A stretch of DNA of 64,000 nucleotides from Persicaria tinctoria. Taxonomy: Eukaryota; Streptophyta; Magnoliopsida; Caryophyllales; Polygonaceae. Each line of letters begins with the position of its first letter. Position 1 is the stretch's first letter. The stretch spans positions 8,124,501 through 8,188,500 of the forward strand of contig JBANSL010000016.1 in the NCBI GenBank assembly GCA_037127255.1. The letters run 5' to 3'. The position numbers and the translations under genes were made by a program. Below, in pieces: positions 1 to 9,918 of this stretch. The notes beneath the pieces are model-generated. The model worked only from the letters and a program-made list of their open reading frames with translations. It had not been told where the DNA came from and did no database searches.

Positions 1-174
1 CATAAATATAATCTCCGTAGATTTAGCTTGTAAAAAAAAATCTCCATAAATATAGATAAAACTTTCCAAACAATTACATTAGATTATGTGATAAAATAAA
101 ATCACACACTTCTTCCTAGATTAGAAATTGGAAAAACAAAAAAGATGAAGGTGGTAAATTGGAGGAAGGCTTCA

Positions 175-245
175 CCGGAGATCCACCACCGATCTTACGG
201 CCGAGCTTGTACTTGCCTCCAACGATCTGATCCGATCTATGACTC
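175..245 (-). pseudogene. Casein kinase 1-like first-exon fragment, minus copy
   Basis: The minus strand encodes DQIVGGKYKLGRKIGGGS, which closely matches the start of plant casein kinase 1 catalytic domains (xxVGGKFKLGRKIGSGSFGE), including the start of the glycine-rich ATP loop. Just after GGGS the frame appears to slip by one base: the +1 frame reads on as GEAF-like, where a kinase would continue GE-I/L-Y/F. No later kinase motif (VAIK, HRD, DFG) follows. A second, diverged copy lies head-to-head at 350-402. I read this as a captured or decayed fragment. The family assignment rests on about 18 residues. Confidence 0.5.
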
Positions 246-349
246 AACAAATAGAGAGATCGATTGAAACCTCCGATACCGCAACCAAAAAAATCGAAGG
301 AACAATTCATATTATATAGGTTTCAATCGATTTCTCTATTCCTTCAGTC

Positions 350-402
350 TTGGATAAAATCGTTGGAGGAAGGTACAAGGTTGGCCAAAAGATCGATTTC
401 TT
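350..402 (+). pseudogene. Casein kinase 1-like first-exon fragment, plus copy
   Basis: The plus strand reads LDKIVGGRYKVGQKI, a diverged version of the same casein kinase 1 N-terminal motif found in inverse orientation at 175-245. Similarity stops after KI, before the glycine loop is complete. The sequence upstream (about 317-350) is also related to the reverse complement of about 240-290, so the two fragments form an imperfect inverted repeat with a spacer of a few tens of bases. No complete kinase is encoded. Confidence 0.4.
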
Positions 403-489
403 CTTCTCTTTAGCAATAAGTTTCCTTGTCGGTAAAAATTGCAAGGTTTGTGCTGATCGATTGACGATGTATTGAATTCTTTCTTGCAT

Positions 490-1877
490 AGTACTCGTAG
501 TTGTTTAATTTCTTGTGCAGCTACAAGCCTTTAAATCGCCGCCTGTCTCCGTGGTATCCAACTTCGATGAATAGGTAAAAGCTATAGTGAAACGGTAAGT
601 ACGTCCAACGTCGCTTAAGGTGGGTGATCAATATTCTGCAAATTACTAAGCTCGAGATCGCAAGATTTGATTGCTAGGAGAAGTCGGATCGTTGAAGAAG
701 AAGAAGATATATATATATATATATATATATATTTGATGTAGACTACCCATTCATGTATAAAAAACTATGAAGTACAAAATATCATCATAGGAAGGCATGT
801 AGGATTATAAGGTGTTCTAGGAATAAGTTCAACTCGCCTAATCTTGTTGACTTCCATCAAACCCTAGTGCTAATCGCATTGTGCTCGACCTCTTTCCCTT
901 TTGGGTTTCACCCTCTTCTCTCTTCTATTCCTTGATGGCCTTCCTACTCCTTTTTTGATAACTAGAGATTCAATATTTGGAAAATTGTATTTTGGCCATT
1001 GTTCTTTGTCATGTGCAGAGTGAATATCAATAGATATTGGTTGTTATATAGGCTTGTACAAAAAAACCAACTTGATACATATGCTTCCACGGGGGCTTCA
1101 GTCCTCACTTGACGATAGCCCTAATTACATGTTTGTAAGGGATCCCACTAATCTGCCACTCCACGAGCAAGAGGCGCGCAATGAAGCTAATCTTGGCATG
1201 TCGACTTAGATACAAGTGATCAATAGCTAGAATTTTGCTTCTTTATACATCAATCCTAACAAATCTTCCACCATCCCCTCCTAATTCAGCTAATTGCTTG
1301 AGCCTACAAACTCAAAATTTTAATAGATATATGCGTATGTCAATGCAAAATAGCCTTATAAGTTATAATGTATATAGGCTGACATTTCAATTTATCAATC
1401 GAAAACAAATCTTTTGCAAGAAGCAAAGGGGTCGGATGATTAACAAAGTTTGGATTACTTTGATTATTATTACAAAATAACCAATGTATTTCATTTAGAA
1501 ATTTCAAATTTCACACTCACAACAAAAAAATAAAAAATAAAGTTACCCCATAAACTATAATGTATTTCATTTTGCATAATTCCCTAATCGTAGTTGAGCA
1601 AAAGAAACAAACCATAAGCAGTTATATATATTTATAAAAATGATATAATATAAATATATATTCATTCAAGATAAGCCAGAGTCATAAAACTTTCACACAA
1701 AAAAACTCAGTGTGGTGATCCAAGGCCACATAAACGCCAAAAATATCACCAACTGACCAAAGACGTTTTGAACAAAAACACAAGGGCTTAACTAGTTCAA
1801 AGCAAGAACCATAAACAAGTACTCAGACAGAGGACTCGGTATTCAGATTAAGAAACCCGGCAAAAAGGTGAGATTTA
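490..1877. other. Spacer, no recognisable gene
   Basis: This is AT-rich sequence between the kinase fragments and the argonaute pseudogene. A pure (AT)n run lies at about 707-732. Small open frames (for example 1235-1480 plus) show no recognisable motif. The stretch next to 1878 should include the former 3' UTR of the argonaute locus. Confidence 0.6.
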
Positions 1878-4800
1878 TCAGCAAAAGAACATGGAATTGG
1901 ACACATTTTTGTGCAGTGCTGGGAGCTGTGGCACTGGGCCAGCACCGCCATGGCTGGATGAAGTTTCAGATGATTATCTGCTCAGGCTTCACTCCTCCAG
2001 AACTGTCGTAGAAATCCCACAAAAGCTTCCTGAAACCAAAGAAAATAGAGCAAATTGAAGTTACTGACAGGATGAGAGGGAGGGAAATCCTAAGCTGAGA
2101 CAGCCACCCATCAAGTACTAGAATTAGGAAACCATTGCAAAAACAAGGTGCTAACTCCTTAAAACGTGATCAGTATCTCACCTTACAACTCCCTGGTCTT
2201 CGGTGTCAAAAACAAGGAGATTGGGCCCTAACCCACGCCCTATAGCGAGAAATTGATGGCCATTCTCGTGAGTTTACAACATACAAAATACAATATGAAA
2301 GGAATATAAAATAAACATTTAGCCAGTTAAAGTACATCAAGGGACAAAGTATGAAAAGTGATATTACCGCAGCAATGGAAGGTACATCAGAGCGCCCAGG
2401 AGCTCCATGTGATACATCTATTCCAAGAATCATAGTGGGGACTTTAGACACTAAAGGCAATGCACTAGGGGTAGAATTCAAACCACCAAGTTGTTGAGAA
2501 CAATCGATAGTTAAAGATATAGATCCCGTAAATGTTAGTATATATAAAGTAAAAATCACTTAAATATTATACCTTTGCATTAATCTTCAAAAGCACATTG
2601 GTGATTGTTAGTAGGAGCAATGCATTGTGTCGCAATTCCTCGGTCTGCCAGACACTTCTTTTTCCATGGACCTCAAAAATAGGAAGACATAAATACAAAC
2701 TTCTCAATTATGATAAGTAAATGAAACAAAACTGTTGAAAATGGAAAAAACAATTATACCATAAATGTTAGAGTTTTTCCTCTCAGGCAGCAAGCATAGA
2801 AGGAACTGAGGATGACCAGGGAGCTTAGAATCTATCAACTCGAACATCTTCTCCACCCTGTCAATGGGTGTGCCTCTTCTGTGCTGTGGACTCTCCACAA
2901 AGGTATCAAATGGAGGATTTATGAACTAAAGGGATATGACAGAAAAAGAGTTGGTGATTCAATTAAGCATAACTAGTTTGCAAGAAGCAAAAGCTAACAA
3001 TAGAAATCATTTTGATATCAATGATTTACTTACAACAATGCCCTTCATTAAATCCCTGACAATTGCCTTGGGATCACAGCGAGCAGGAAAATTCACAACA
3101 GCCCATCGTTCAATCTCTGCAGGTCGCTCAAGTTTCTACAAAAGCAAATTACTTGTATGAGACAAAAGAAGGGGAAACAACTACCAACACTTCCAAGCAA
3201 TTGAAAAAGCATAACCTTGTTGTTGAAATTCCAGCAACCATTCCGTGGAAAGAGTTCCTCTCCATTTCCAACTTTCAGCTGAAAACAAATCAACATAAGT
3301 CATATGACAGAAACCTACACATACATCAGCAAATTTAAATAGGGAAGTGTATCACAAACCTTGGGGGTAGGCAAAAGACGGCCTTCAATCTGGACAAAGT
3401 CTCTACTGATAGAGAGACCGAGGGTGCGAAGCATTGGGTCAGAATCATAATTGGTGACTCTTAGAGCCTGTAAACCCACAAGCACTGATGTAAAAACAAT
3501 ATTCAGCCTATATAGCATGATTAGAGTAGATAATGAATGCCTTACATTACTCAAAGTGTCCTGCATTTGCTGTGGGTTTTGTTGAGACTTCTCAACAAGA
3601 GAAGCTCCAAAGCCTTAGTGTAGCGCTGGAGGGAGACAAGATTACAAAGCTGCATAGAGTAGAGAACTCTGTGTGAATAAATTACGTCATAGGAAATAAG
3701 TAAAACAGATGATTTTCTACAACAATCAGACAAGCTAATCACCTCTAGAGGGATGAAAGTGGGACGTTTGGGTTTCCCAACATTGATACATGGAAAATCT
3801 GCTGAGTATCTCAGCTCTATCTTGCGGATGTTCACATAATAGTGATAGACTGTTATTTCAGTTTCTTCCACAACATCGCTGCTGCCTCTTTTCTTCAGAA
3901 CGAATCTACAGCAGCAAGAGGATAAAGTCAAGCAAATCCAACTAAAAGAATACAAGGTTAAGAAAATACATACTTCAGTTCTCTACAACGAACATCACTC
4001 AAGCCGGTAATTTTCTGTTCGTTATTTGATGTGGCTGTCTTTATCCTCATGTTTTTGAGCATCCTCTTTGCCTAAACCCATAAAAGAAGAAATCTAGTTT
4101 AAAGTAAAGTACCACTTGAATGCAAAATAAGATCACTTATGATCATAAAACAATATTACCTTCACCCAGTCAATAAAATATTTGTCCTTAACATTTTGGT
4201 TGGCAATAAGGAAATCCTCCACAGGACCTGGCTTAAGTATCATAGTTGTTGACACATCTAGACAAGATCAAACAAATAAAATGAATATAAATCTTACCAT
4301 GAATGAAAGCAAACCGTACAGAAAGGGAAGTGGATGTAGCGAATGACTCACCCATATTCAAGGACAGGCCAGATTGAGTCCCTCTAAAGCTGGAATGAAA
4401 GCCTCGACAGCTTTCCACCCCACCACCAACACTCTCACAGTTTTTCCGATCATTGTGGAAGAATGACTGTCGAACCAAAAGACAACCCCTGCGCAGGCAT
4501 CAAAATCCAGCTATAGAGAGCAGAAAATATAAAGGTAGGCTCTAATAACTGTTATGTCGCTAATCGTTATCGAACTTACTTTTTTGCAGTATGCTGCCTG
4601 AGAATAATGTCCAATACTCTCAAAGCCTCTTGAGTATTTTGATTTTCTTCTCCCCTGATGGCATTAGCAATTGCCTGGATTGGAATCTTTGCAGCATAGC
4701 TCAGCACTACTTTGAACGTTTTGGACCGAAAGGGTCTTTTGATCCTCTTCCTATCAGAGTCATTAATGTTTTCGTTATCAGGGCTCCGGTTCATATTAGT

Positions 4801-5535
4801 TCTGCATAAAGAACACATCAATCAGCACTCAAGCAGGCACAAAAATATAGCACAAATGCAACAGTTTGTATGATACACATTTTTTACCTGCCAGAAACAA
4901 CATCCTCTAGAAGAACAACAAATTCCAGCTTGTTATTGGGGAGTGAACCAACAGTAAACAAGCTCTTCTCCCCATCATAAGCGAAATCTTTACCATCCAA
5001 CTTGTTGAGACATGAATGAGACCAAAGTGTCCCACATCGGAAAGTTGAACATATCAAGCCTAGTATATGAGTCGGTGGGCTACTCCTTCTATTACCAATT
5101 GGTTTTAGAATGGAACCTCACTCGACTTGTGTGCTAGGCTACTAGCGCATGTGCGCCCGTGCACACGACCCCCAGTCATCGGTCCGAGTCGGACTTTGAT
5201 ACAACTCGGAGACATATATGTCTCTTTCACCTTGTCAATCACTTTCCTCCCAATACCTTTCACTTCAATAGGATTACCATCTTCATAGGATATATTGACC
5301 TGCGATTTGGATTTAACAATCAGTCGCACAATCATGGTAGGGTTACAATTCGCAACAATGCGGAGTATCAACTAGCACAAAGACCTATAAAACATACACT
5401 GTAGTGGATAAAGTGGCCTTCAACGTTGTTGACATTAACTCTAAAATGGTTACTTAGTAGCGGAATCGGCTTCCCTTTCGTTCCATAGCCAGACCTTGCC
5501 ATAGGGACCAATTTCTGCTTATCCATCTTATAATC
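1878..5535 (-). pseudogene. Decayed AGO4-clade argonaute gene
   Basis: Exons on the minus strand spell an AGO4/6/9-type argonaute, the clade that loads 24-nt siRNAs for RNA-directed DNA methylation. In order: N domain (GYGTKGKPIPLLSNHFRVNV near 5460; GIGRKVIDKVKETY near 5230; KDFAYDGEKSLFTVG near 4970), linker (KRPFRSKTFKVVLSYAAKIP, 4690-4750), GCLLVRQSFFHND and GGGVESCRGFHSSF (about 4375-4490), PAZ (INVGKPKRPTFIPLE near 3760), MID (VEKMFELIDSKLPGHPQFLL near 2830) and early PIWI (ILGIDVSHGAPGRSDVPSIA near 2410). The C-terminal SETSSSHGG and SNSMFFC with its stop are at 1878-1970. Lesions: about 200 PIWI residues are missing between KPEQII and SETSSS, taking the second catalytic Asp and the His of the DDH set; frame-breaking lesions lie near 3610, 2625 and 2200; and a 201-bp insert sits in the N domain. 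No N-terminal proline-rich exon was found. Almost certainly not a functional slicer. Confidence 0.9.
5003..5203 (-). mobile_element. TG...CA insert (solo LTR/TRIM-like) in the argonaute N domain
   Basis: A 201-bp block interrupts the codons between KETY and LDGKDF. Read on either strand it begins with TG and ends with CA. A 3-bp 'act' flanks both sides, and removing the block plus one 'act' rejoins N-domain coding sequence. It carries the GTCCCACATCGG and GGTGGGCTACTCC words that I associate with small plant LTR elements. The 3-bp duplication is shorter than the usual 4-6 bp, so the exact class is uncertain. Confidence 0.6.
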
Positions 5536-5968
5536 CTGCAAATTAAGCAAAGCTTAGAACATAAGCTATATATGAACCAAACACCCACATTCTATCAACA
5601 CTCCCTTTCAAAGAGCTTCCAAGAACACAATAAATAAATATTAAATGCCAGACCTTGCCATAGGGACCAATTTCTGCTTATCCATCTTATAATCCTGCAA
5701 ATTAAGCAAAGCTTAGAACATAAGCTATATATGAACCAAACACCCACATTCTATCAACACTCCCTTTCAAAGAGCTTCCAAGAACACAATAAATAAATAT
5801 TAAATGCCAGACCTTGCCATAGGGACCAATTTCTGCTTATCCATCTTATAATCCTGCAAATTAAGCAAAGCTTAGAACATAAGCTATATATGAACCAAAC
5901 ACCCACATTCTATCAACACTCCCTTTCAAAGAGCTTCCAAGAACACAATAAATAAATATTAAATGCCA
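5488..5968. repeat. Three tandem copies of a 159-bp unit at the argonaute 5' exon
   Basis: Units start at 5488, 5647 and 5806 with an exact 159-bp period and appear virtually identical; the array ends in a few bases of a fourth. On the minus strand each unit holds the end of an intron (pyrimidine-rich, TTTGCAG) and the first part of the exon (DYKMDKQKLVPMARSG). The splice acceptor and putative start are therefore present three times, but only the gene-proximal copy continues into the N domain. Confidence 0.95.
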
Positions 5969-6740
5969 ATTTAACCATTAGTCATTAGTCATTACGGAGT
6001 ACTAGTTAAGAACTCACCACACCATCAGACATCGAGAAACAAAAACGCATCAGAGATTCAGAGATCAGAACAGTAAAAACGAAAAGAAGAGCTTAAGCAA
6101 AACGGTTCAGAGATCGATCAGAGCAGTAAAAAGGAAACACCATCAGACAATCAGAGGAGTCGAAGCGAGAACACATAAGAACAGAACCTCAACCACACCA
6201 TAACTAACTACTTGAAAATGAGAGAGAAAACAGAGGCCAAAGGTTTTATTTTAACATCACAAGTTCAAAACGTAGCGAAAATCAAAACACGTTGAAAACA
6301 GTGAGGGAGACGCCATCAGAGATCCGCAGATAAAAAATGAAATCACACCACATAGCAGACAAAATGAAAACAACGGAAACAACATCAGAGAGCTAAATAG
6401 GCAAAACGAAAACAAAGACACTGAAGAGATTTGCACAGAAACCCTAAAAATCAACACACAGACAACAGATTACAGTAAAATCAACAAAAATTGAAAGCAG
6501 ATTAGGATATATTACAAAATCCGCCTAAAAATTAAGTAAGAAATGGATGCATGAAGCATCGGCAATTCAGCATCAAAATCAGAAGTACAAAATGGAGAAA
6601 TTCATTACCGGAGTTTTTTCACAATGGAGTAGTACTAGCAGAGAAAGAGAAAATGTGGAGACTGGAAGAGACGAGTTGTGACTTTTAGAGGGGAAGAGGG
6701 AGGAAAAAGATGCTGGGAGGTTGTTTGTTATGCCATGTAA
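5969..6740 (-). other. Presumed 5' flank of the argonaute pseudogene
   Basis: This purine-rich (plus-strand) segment upstream of the triplication contains no recognisable argonaute coding sequence. An intact AGO4-type gene would have an N-terminal exon with a Pro/Gly-rich stretch here, and it appears to be lost. Minus-strand frames such as 6257-6457 are low-complexity and show no motif. Confidence 0.45.
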
Positions 6741-7227
6741 ACTGAACCTGACCGTCGTTATTTATAGTAGGGAAATTTCAACTTAGGGGCACGAGATTTC
6801 AGGAAATTACACTGAGGGTACCGTATTTTTAGAAAGTGTCACTTTACATCTAACATCCTTATTGATACAAATAGGGATTGAACCATTTTGACTAGCAAAA
6901 GTTTTAAAAGGAATAAGAGGCAAAAAGTGGAACAAAAATATCATAAAAGTTTCACTTATTGATGAAGGTAGTTTTGAAAAATCCTAATAAACGAACCGAT
7001 TCAACTTTGGGGTTATTTTTCAAAAGATTCAAATCCCAATTTATAATTCAGTTTTGTTAATTTAAAAAAGTTCACTTTAAGGGGGAAAAAAATGCGTTTA
7101 TTCAACTTTCTTTTAAAAGAAATATAATTACTAGTATTTTTTTAATTATGGGTAATTATATATGTGACAAAACATATTGGGTGTTTTTTTAGAGATAAAG
7201 ATTAAACAAAAAGTGGGGTAGTTTTTA

Positions 7228-7356
7228 GAGTAAATGGTACTAAATATACCAAAAAGAAATGTCACTTGCATAAATAGAGCCCCCTTAAAAATTGAGTAAA
7301 TGGTACTAAGTACCAAAAATGAATGCCACTTGCATAAATAGAGCTCCCCTTAAAAT
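7228..7356. repeat. Two tandem copies of a 66-bp unit
   Basis: The block starting GAGTAAATGGTACTAA and ending with CTTGCATAAATAGAGC plus a CCCCTTAAAA-like tail occurs at 7228-7293 and again at 7294-7356, with a few small differences. Non-coding. Confidence 0.85.
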
Positions 7357-7439
7357 TTTGCACAATTGCACAGATCATTGAAAAAATTGCACAGATAACC
7401 GGTTTCTCTTAAATATTTTCATGGGGCTTTTTAACTCTC

Positions 7440-7540
7440 AATTAAAGAGGGAGGACACGTGTCATGGGGAGAGATTGAGCACAAAAGAAAGAGGCATGAT
7501 GAGCTACATTAAAAGAGGGGACACGTGTCAAAGAGAGAGA
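7440..7540. promoter_or_regulatory. Paired palindromic G-box/ABRE motifs
   Basis: The palindrome ACACGTGT lies within ACACGTGTCA at 7455-7464 and 7521-7530. Each copy sits in a similar context (ATTAAA...GAGGG..GGACACGTGTCA) about 66 bp apart, so this is a diverged duplication. CACGTG cores are known bZIP/bHLH (ABRE) sites. There is no adjacent intact gene, so a regulatory role is unproven. Confidence 0.4.
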
Positions 7541-7952
7541 GGTTGTAGATGAAAGATGTATGATTCAATTTACATACGTATTATATACAGTATGTAACTT
7601 TTGACATTCAAAATATAAAAAATTAAAAATACCGCAATACAAGATTCATTTTTCTCTACATATAGATATCAAATTTGCATATATTTGACCATATTTTAGA
7701 AAACATTATTTTCTTTGCGTTTTAAAGCTTTCTCCATGCTTACTCAAGCTTATACTGTCATGCATTTTTTTCTGTCACGCATTTATTCTTTACTGGCATG
7801 AATTTTTTCTTTATTGACACAGATTTTGTAATTACTGCCACTTGTATTTAGCAACCTATAACATTTTAGTGTGCACACTTGTATCTCGATATAAAAACAA
7901 GTGAGACATGGTTAGAACTAAATGAGGGAATGTCGTGTCGACTCCGTCGAGC

Positions 7953-8040
7953 AAGATTGGAAGGGCTAATCCTTTCTCCAAGATTGGGAGGGCTGGTCAT
8001 TTCGCCACGATTGGGAGGGCCAATCATTTCTCCAAGATGG
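7953..8040. repeat. Tandem 27-bp repeat, three units plus a partial
   Basis: Units at 7953-7979, 7980-8006 and 8007-8033 share AAGATTGGGAGGGCT and ATTTCTCC-like halves; a fourth begins at 8034. On the minus strand an open frame (7866-8183) turns them into nonapeptide repeats GEMIGPPNR / GEMTSPPNL / GERISPSNL. I do not recognise the protein, and there is no evidence that the frame is expressed. Confidence 0.85.
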
Positions 8041-8099
8041 GGCTTCTTCACCATTTGGACGACGTCCTTGCCGTTGCAGATTGAAAGAGGCTCCTGAAT

Positions 8100-9469
8100 A
8101 GCCCCCTTGGAGGGAATGTGCTTGTTTGTTGTTTGTTTTAGGACTGCATGTTTTTGGTGTGTTATATTCGTACATTTGCTCACTTTTGATGGTTTTAATT
8201 AAGACTCGTAAGAAACTCCTTATTGTTGTTTTTTATAACTGGAGGAGTATGTTGACTTTAGTTGATTTTAGGACTCGTACAAATCTGGTCTTGCTTGTTC
8301 TATTTGTACTTATGTGTCTCGGTCGGATTCGTGAGAGTTGACATGGGATATTCATCCATTGGCACGTAAATAAACGTTAGTAGCATGACGATCGTATTTA
8401 GTGACATGTGATTAACTGTCACGATAGACGTTAAGATAATTATTATATTAATCCGGACTTGGGTTATCTGTTATAGTCAAAAGATTTGGAACGGGATATA
8501 CTTAGTTACTTATACATGGCAGTATGGCACTATGGCACATAAGTAATTAACGGATCTTATTTTAGTTGTTCTTTACTTAGTTTAGATGGGAGAAGATTAA
8601 AACTATACTAAGTGAAAATTTTCGAATGATATTTTCAAATGGAGCTCACTGAGTGAAATTATCTAAATTACGGTGCTCTTCAGCTAAATTTTCTTAAAAC
8701 TTGGTATTCTAAAAACAAATTTTCATAGTGTGTATATGGCGTCGTTTTGGTTGTTTCAAAGTTGAAACGAATCGTTAGGGCCATAAATTGAATAAAAATA
8801 GCGTTTATGACTCACTGCCTCTCATCGGCCCTTGAAGTTCACTTATGTTTTTAATACAATGAGGTTTAAAATTTTAAATCTTATTAATGATGATTAATGA
8901 TAGTATTAAAGTAAACTAGCCGTTCATTAATTTACTATGATTATTATTTCTGTTAGGAAAAAACCCTTCTTCTTCTTTTACGTTTTTTTTCATAGACCGA
9001 TATATATTAACAATATGTCATATATTTTAATGTGAATTTGTAATAGACACGACTTTCGGTCATCGGTCCGAGCAGGACTTGATAAAAGATCCCACCACGT
9101 ACTATCAGCCTTCACTCAACTTGGACAAGCCACCAACAGCTGCCATTTCTACCAAAACACTAATCATCTCAGCTCCGTCATCTCTTCCAACGCACTGACG
9201 TTGAAGCCAAAAGTCGCCTAGCTGGTATGTTGTGCACATATGAATATATGATAGTTGAACACTTGAACTTGCAGAAGTTAAATCTCAATATCTCATCTCT
9301 GTGACTCTCAAACGATTGGTTTTTGGTATTTTTGGGAAGTTTTTGATAAATATAGAAGTATACTGTATCTTTTTTTCTACTCATTGTAAAATCTCTGTAT
9401 TACAAAATTACTTGCGGAGATTGTAATGAGCAAGGCCTTGGTCAATAGATTTTTGATATAATTTTATAT
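8100..9469. other. Spacer with a small LTR-like remnant
   Basis: AT-rich and without a gene. At about 9047-9085 the string GTCATCGGTCCGAG with its flanks matches the right-hand part of the 5003-5203 insert, so it is a truncated relative of that element. The sequence just before 9470 is the insertion site of the copia element. Confidence 0.5.
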
Positions 9470-9908
9470 TGTGAAAATATGCTATGAAAATGTAATCAAT
9501 CAAGCAAAATCAGCTAGAAAACATGAAGAATAGGCCATCACAGGGCACTGTTTCATTAGCTAATAAAGGAATGTAATATGGCTTGTCATAGCCTTCATGA
9601 ATGTGGCTGCAATCCCCAAAACCCTACTAAATGGGAAGAAAAGAAAGCAACCTTATATAGTAGGTTTCTACACTAACATGTGCACAGCGCATGAGGCAAC
9701 AGAATTGGACAAGAGTCCTTATTACATAAGACGACAAGAGGTCTGTAAATGTAGAGAAAATGCAGCTGAAATGTAGCTCAAATTAAGCTAAGGAGAGAAG
9801 AGAAATGTGGTCCAATGTGAGGACCACAAGGACCACATATGCAGCTGTATGTGAATGCATCATATGCTATATTGCATCCTCTGCATTCATATATGCATAT
9901 AATCTTCA
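9470..9908 (-). repeat. Copia 3' LTR
   Basis: This 439-bp repeat is nearly identical to 19796-20213. The main difference is an extra block of about 21 bp near 9656-9677 (around TAGTAGGTTTCTACACTAAC) that is absent from the other LTR. There are also scattered substitutions, so the insertion is not very recent. Confidence 0.92.
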
Positions 9909-9918
9909 TATCCCCCCT

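Noticed and set aside
2206..2559. 117-codon minus-strand frame as a separate gene
   Set aside because: It is an argonaute PIWI exon read together with flanking intron sequence, not an independent protein.
5003..5203. An unspliced intron rather than an insertion
   Set aside because: No GT-AG ends at the coding junctions on the minus strand; the block has TG...CA ends and a repeated flank, and related sequence occurs at about 9047-9085.
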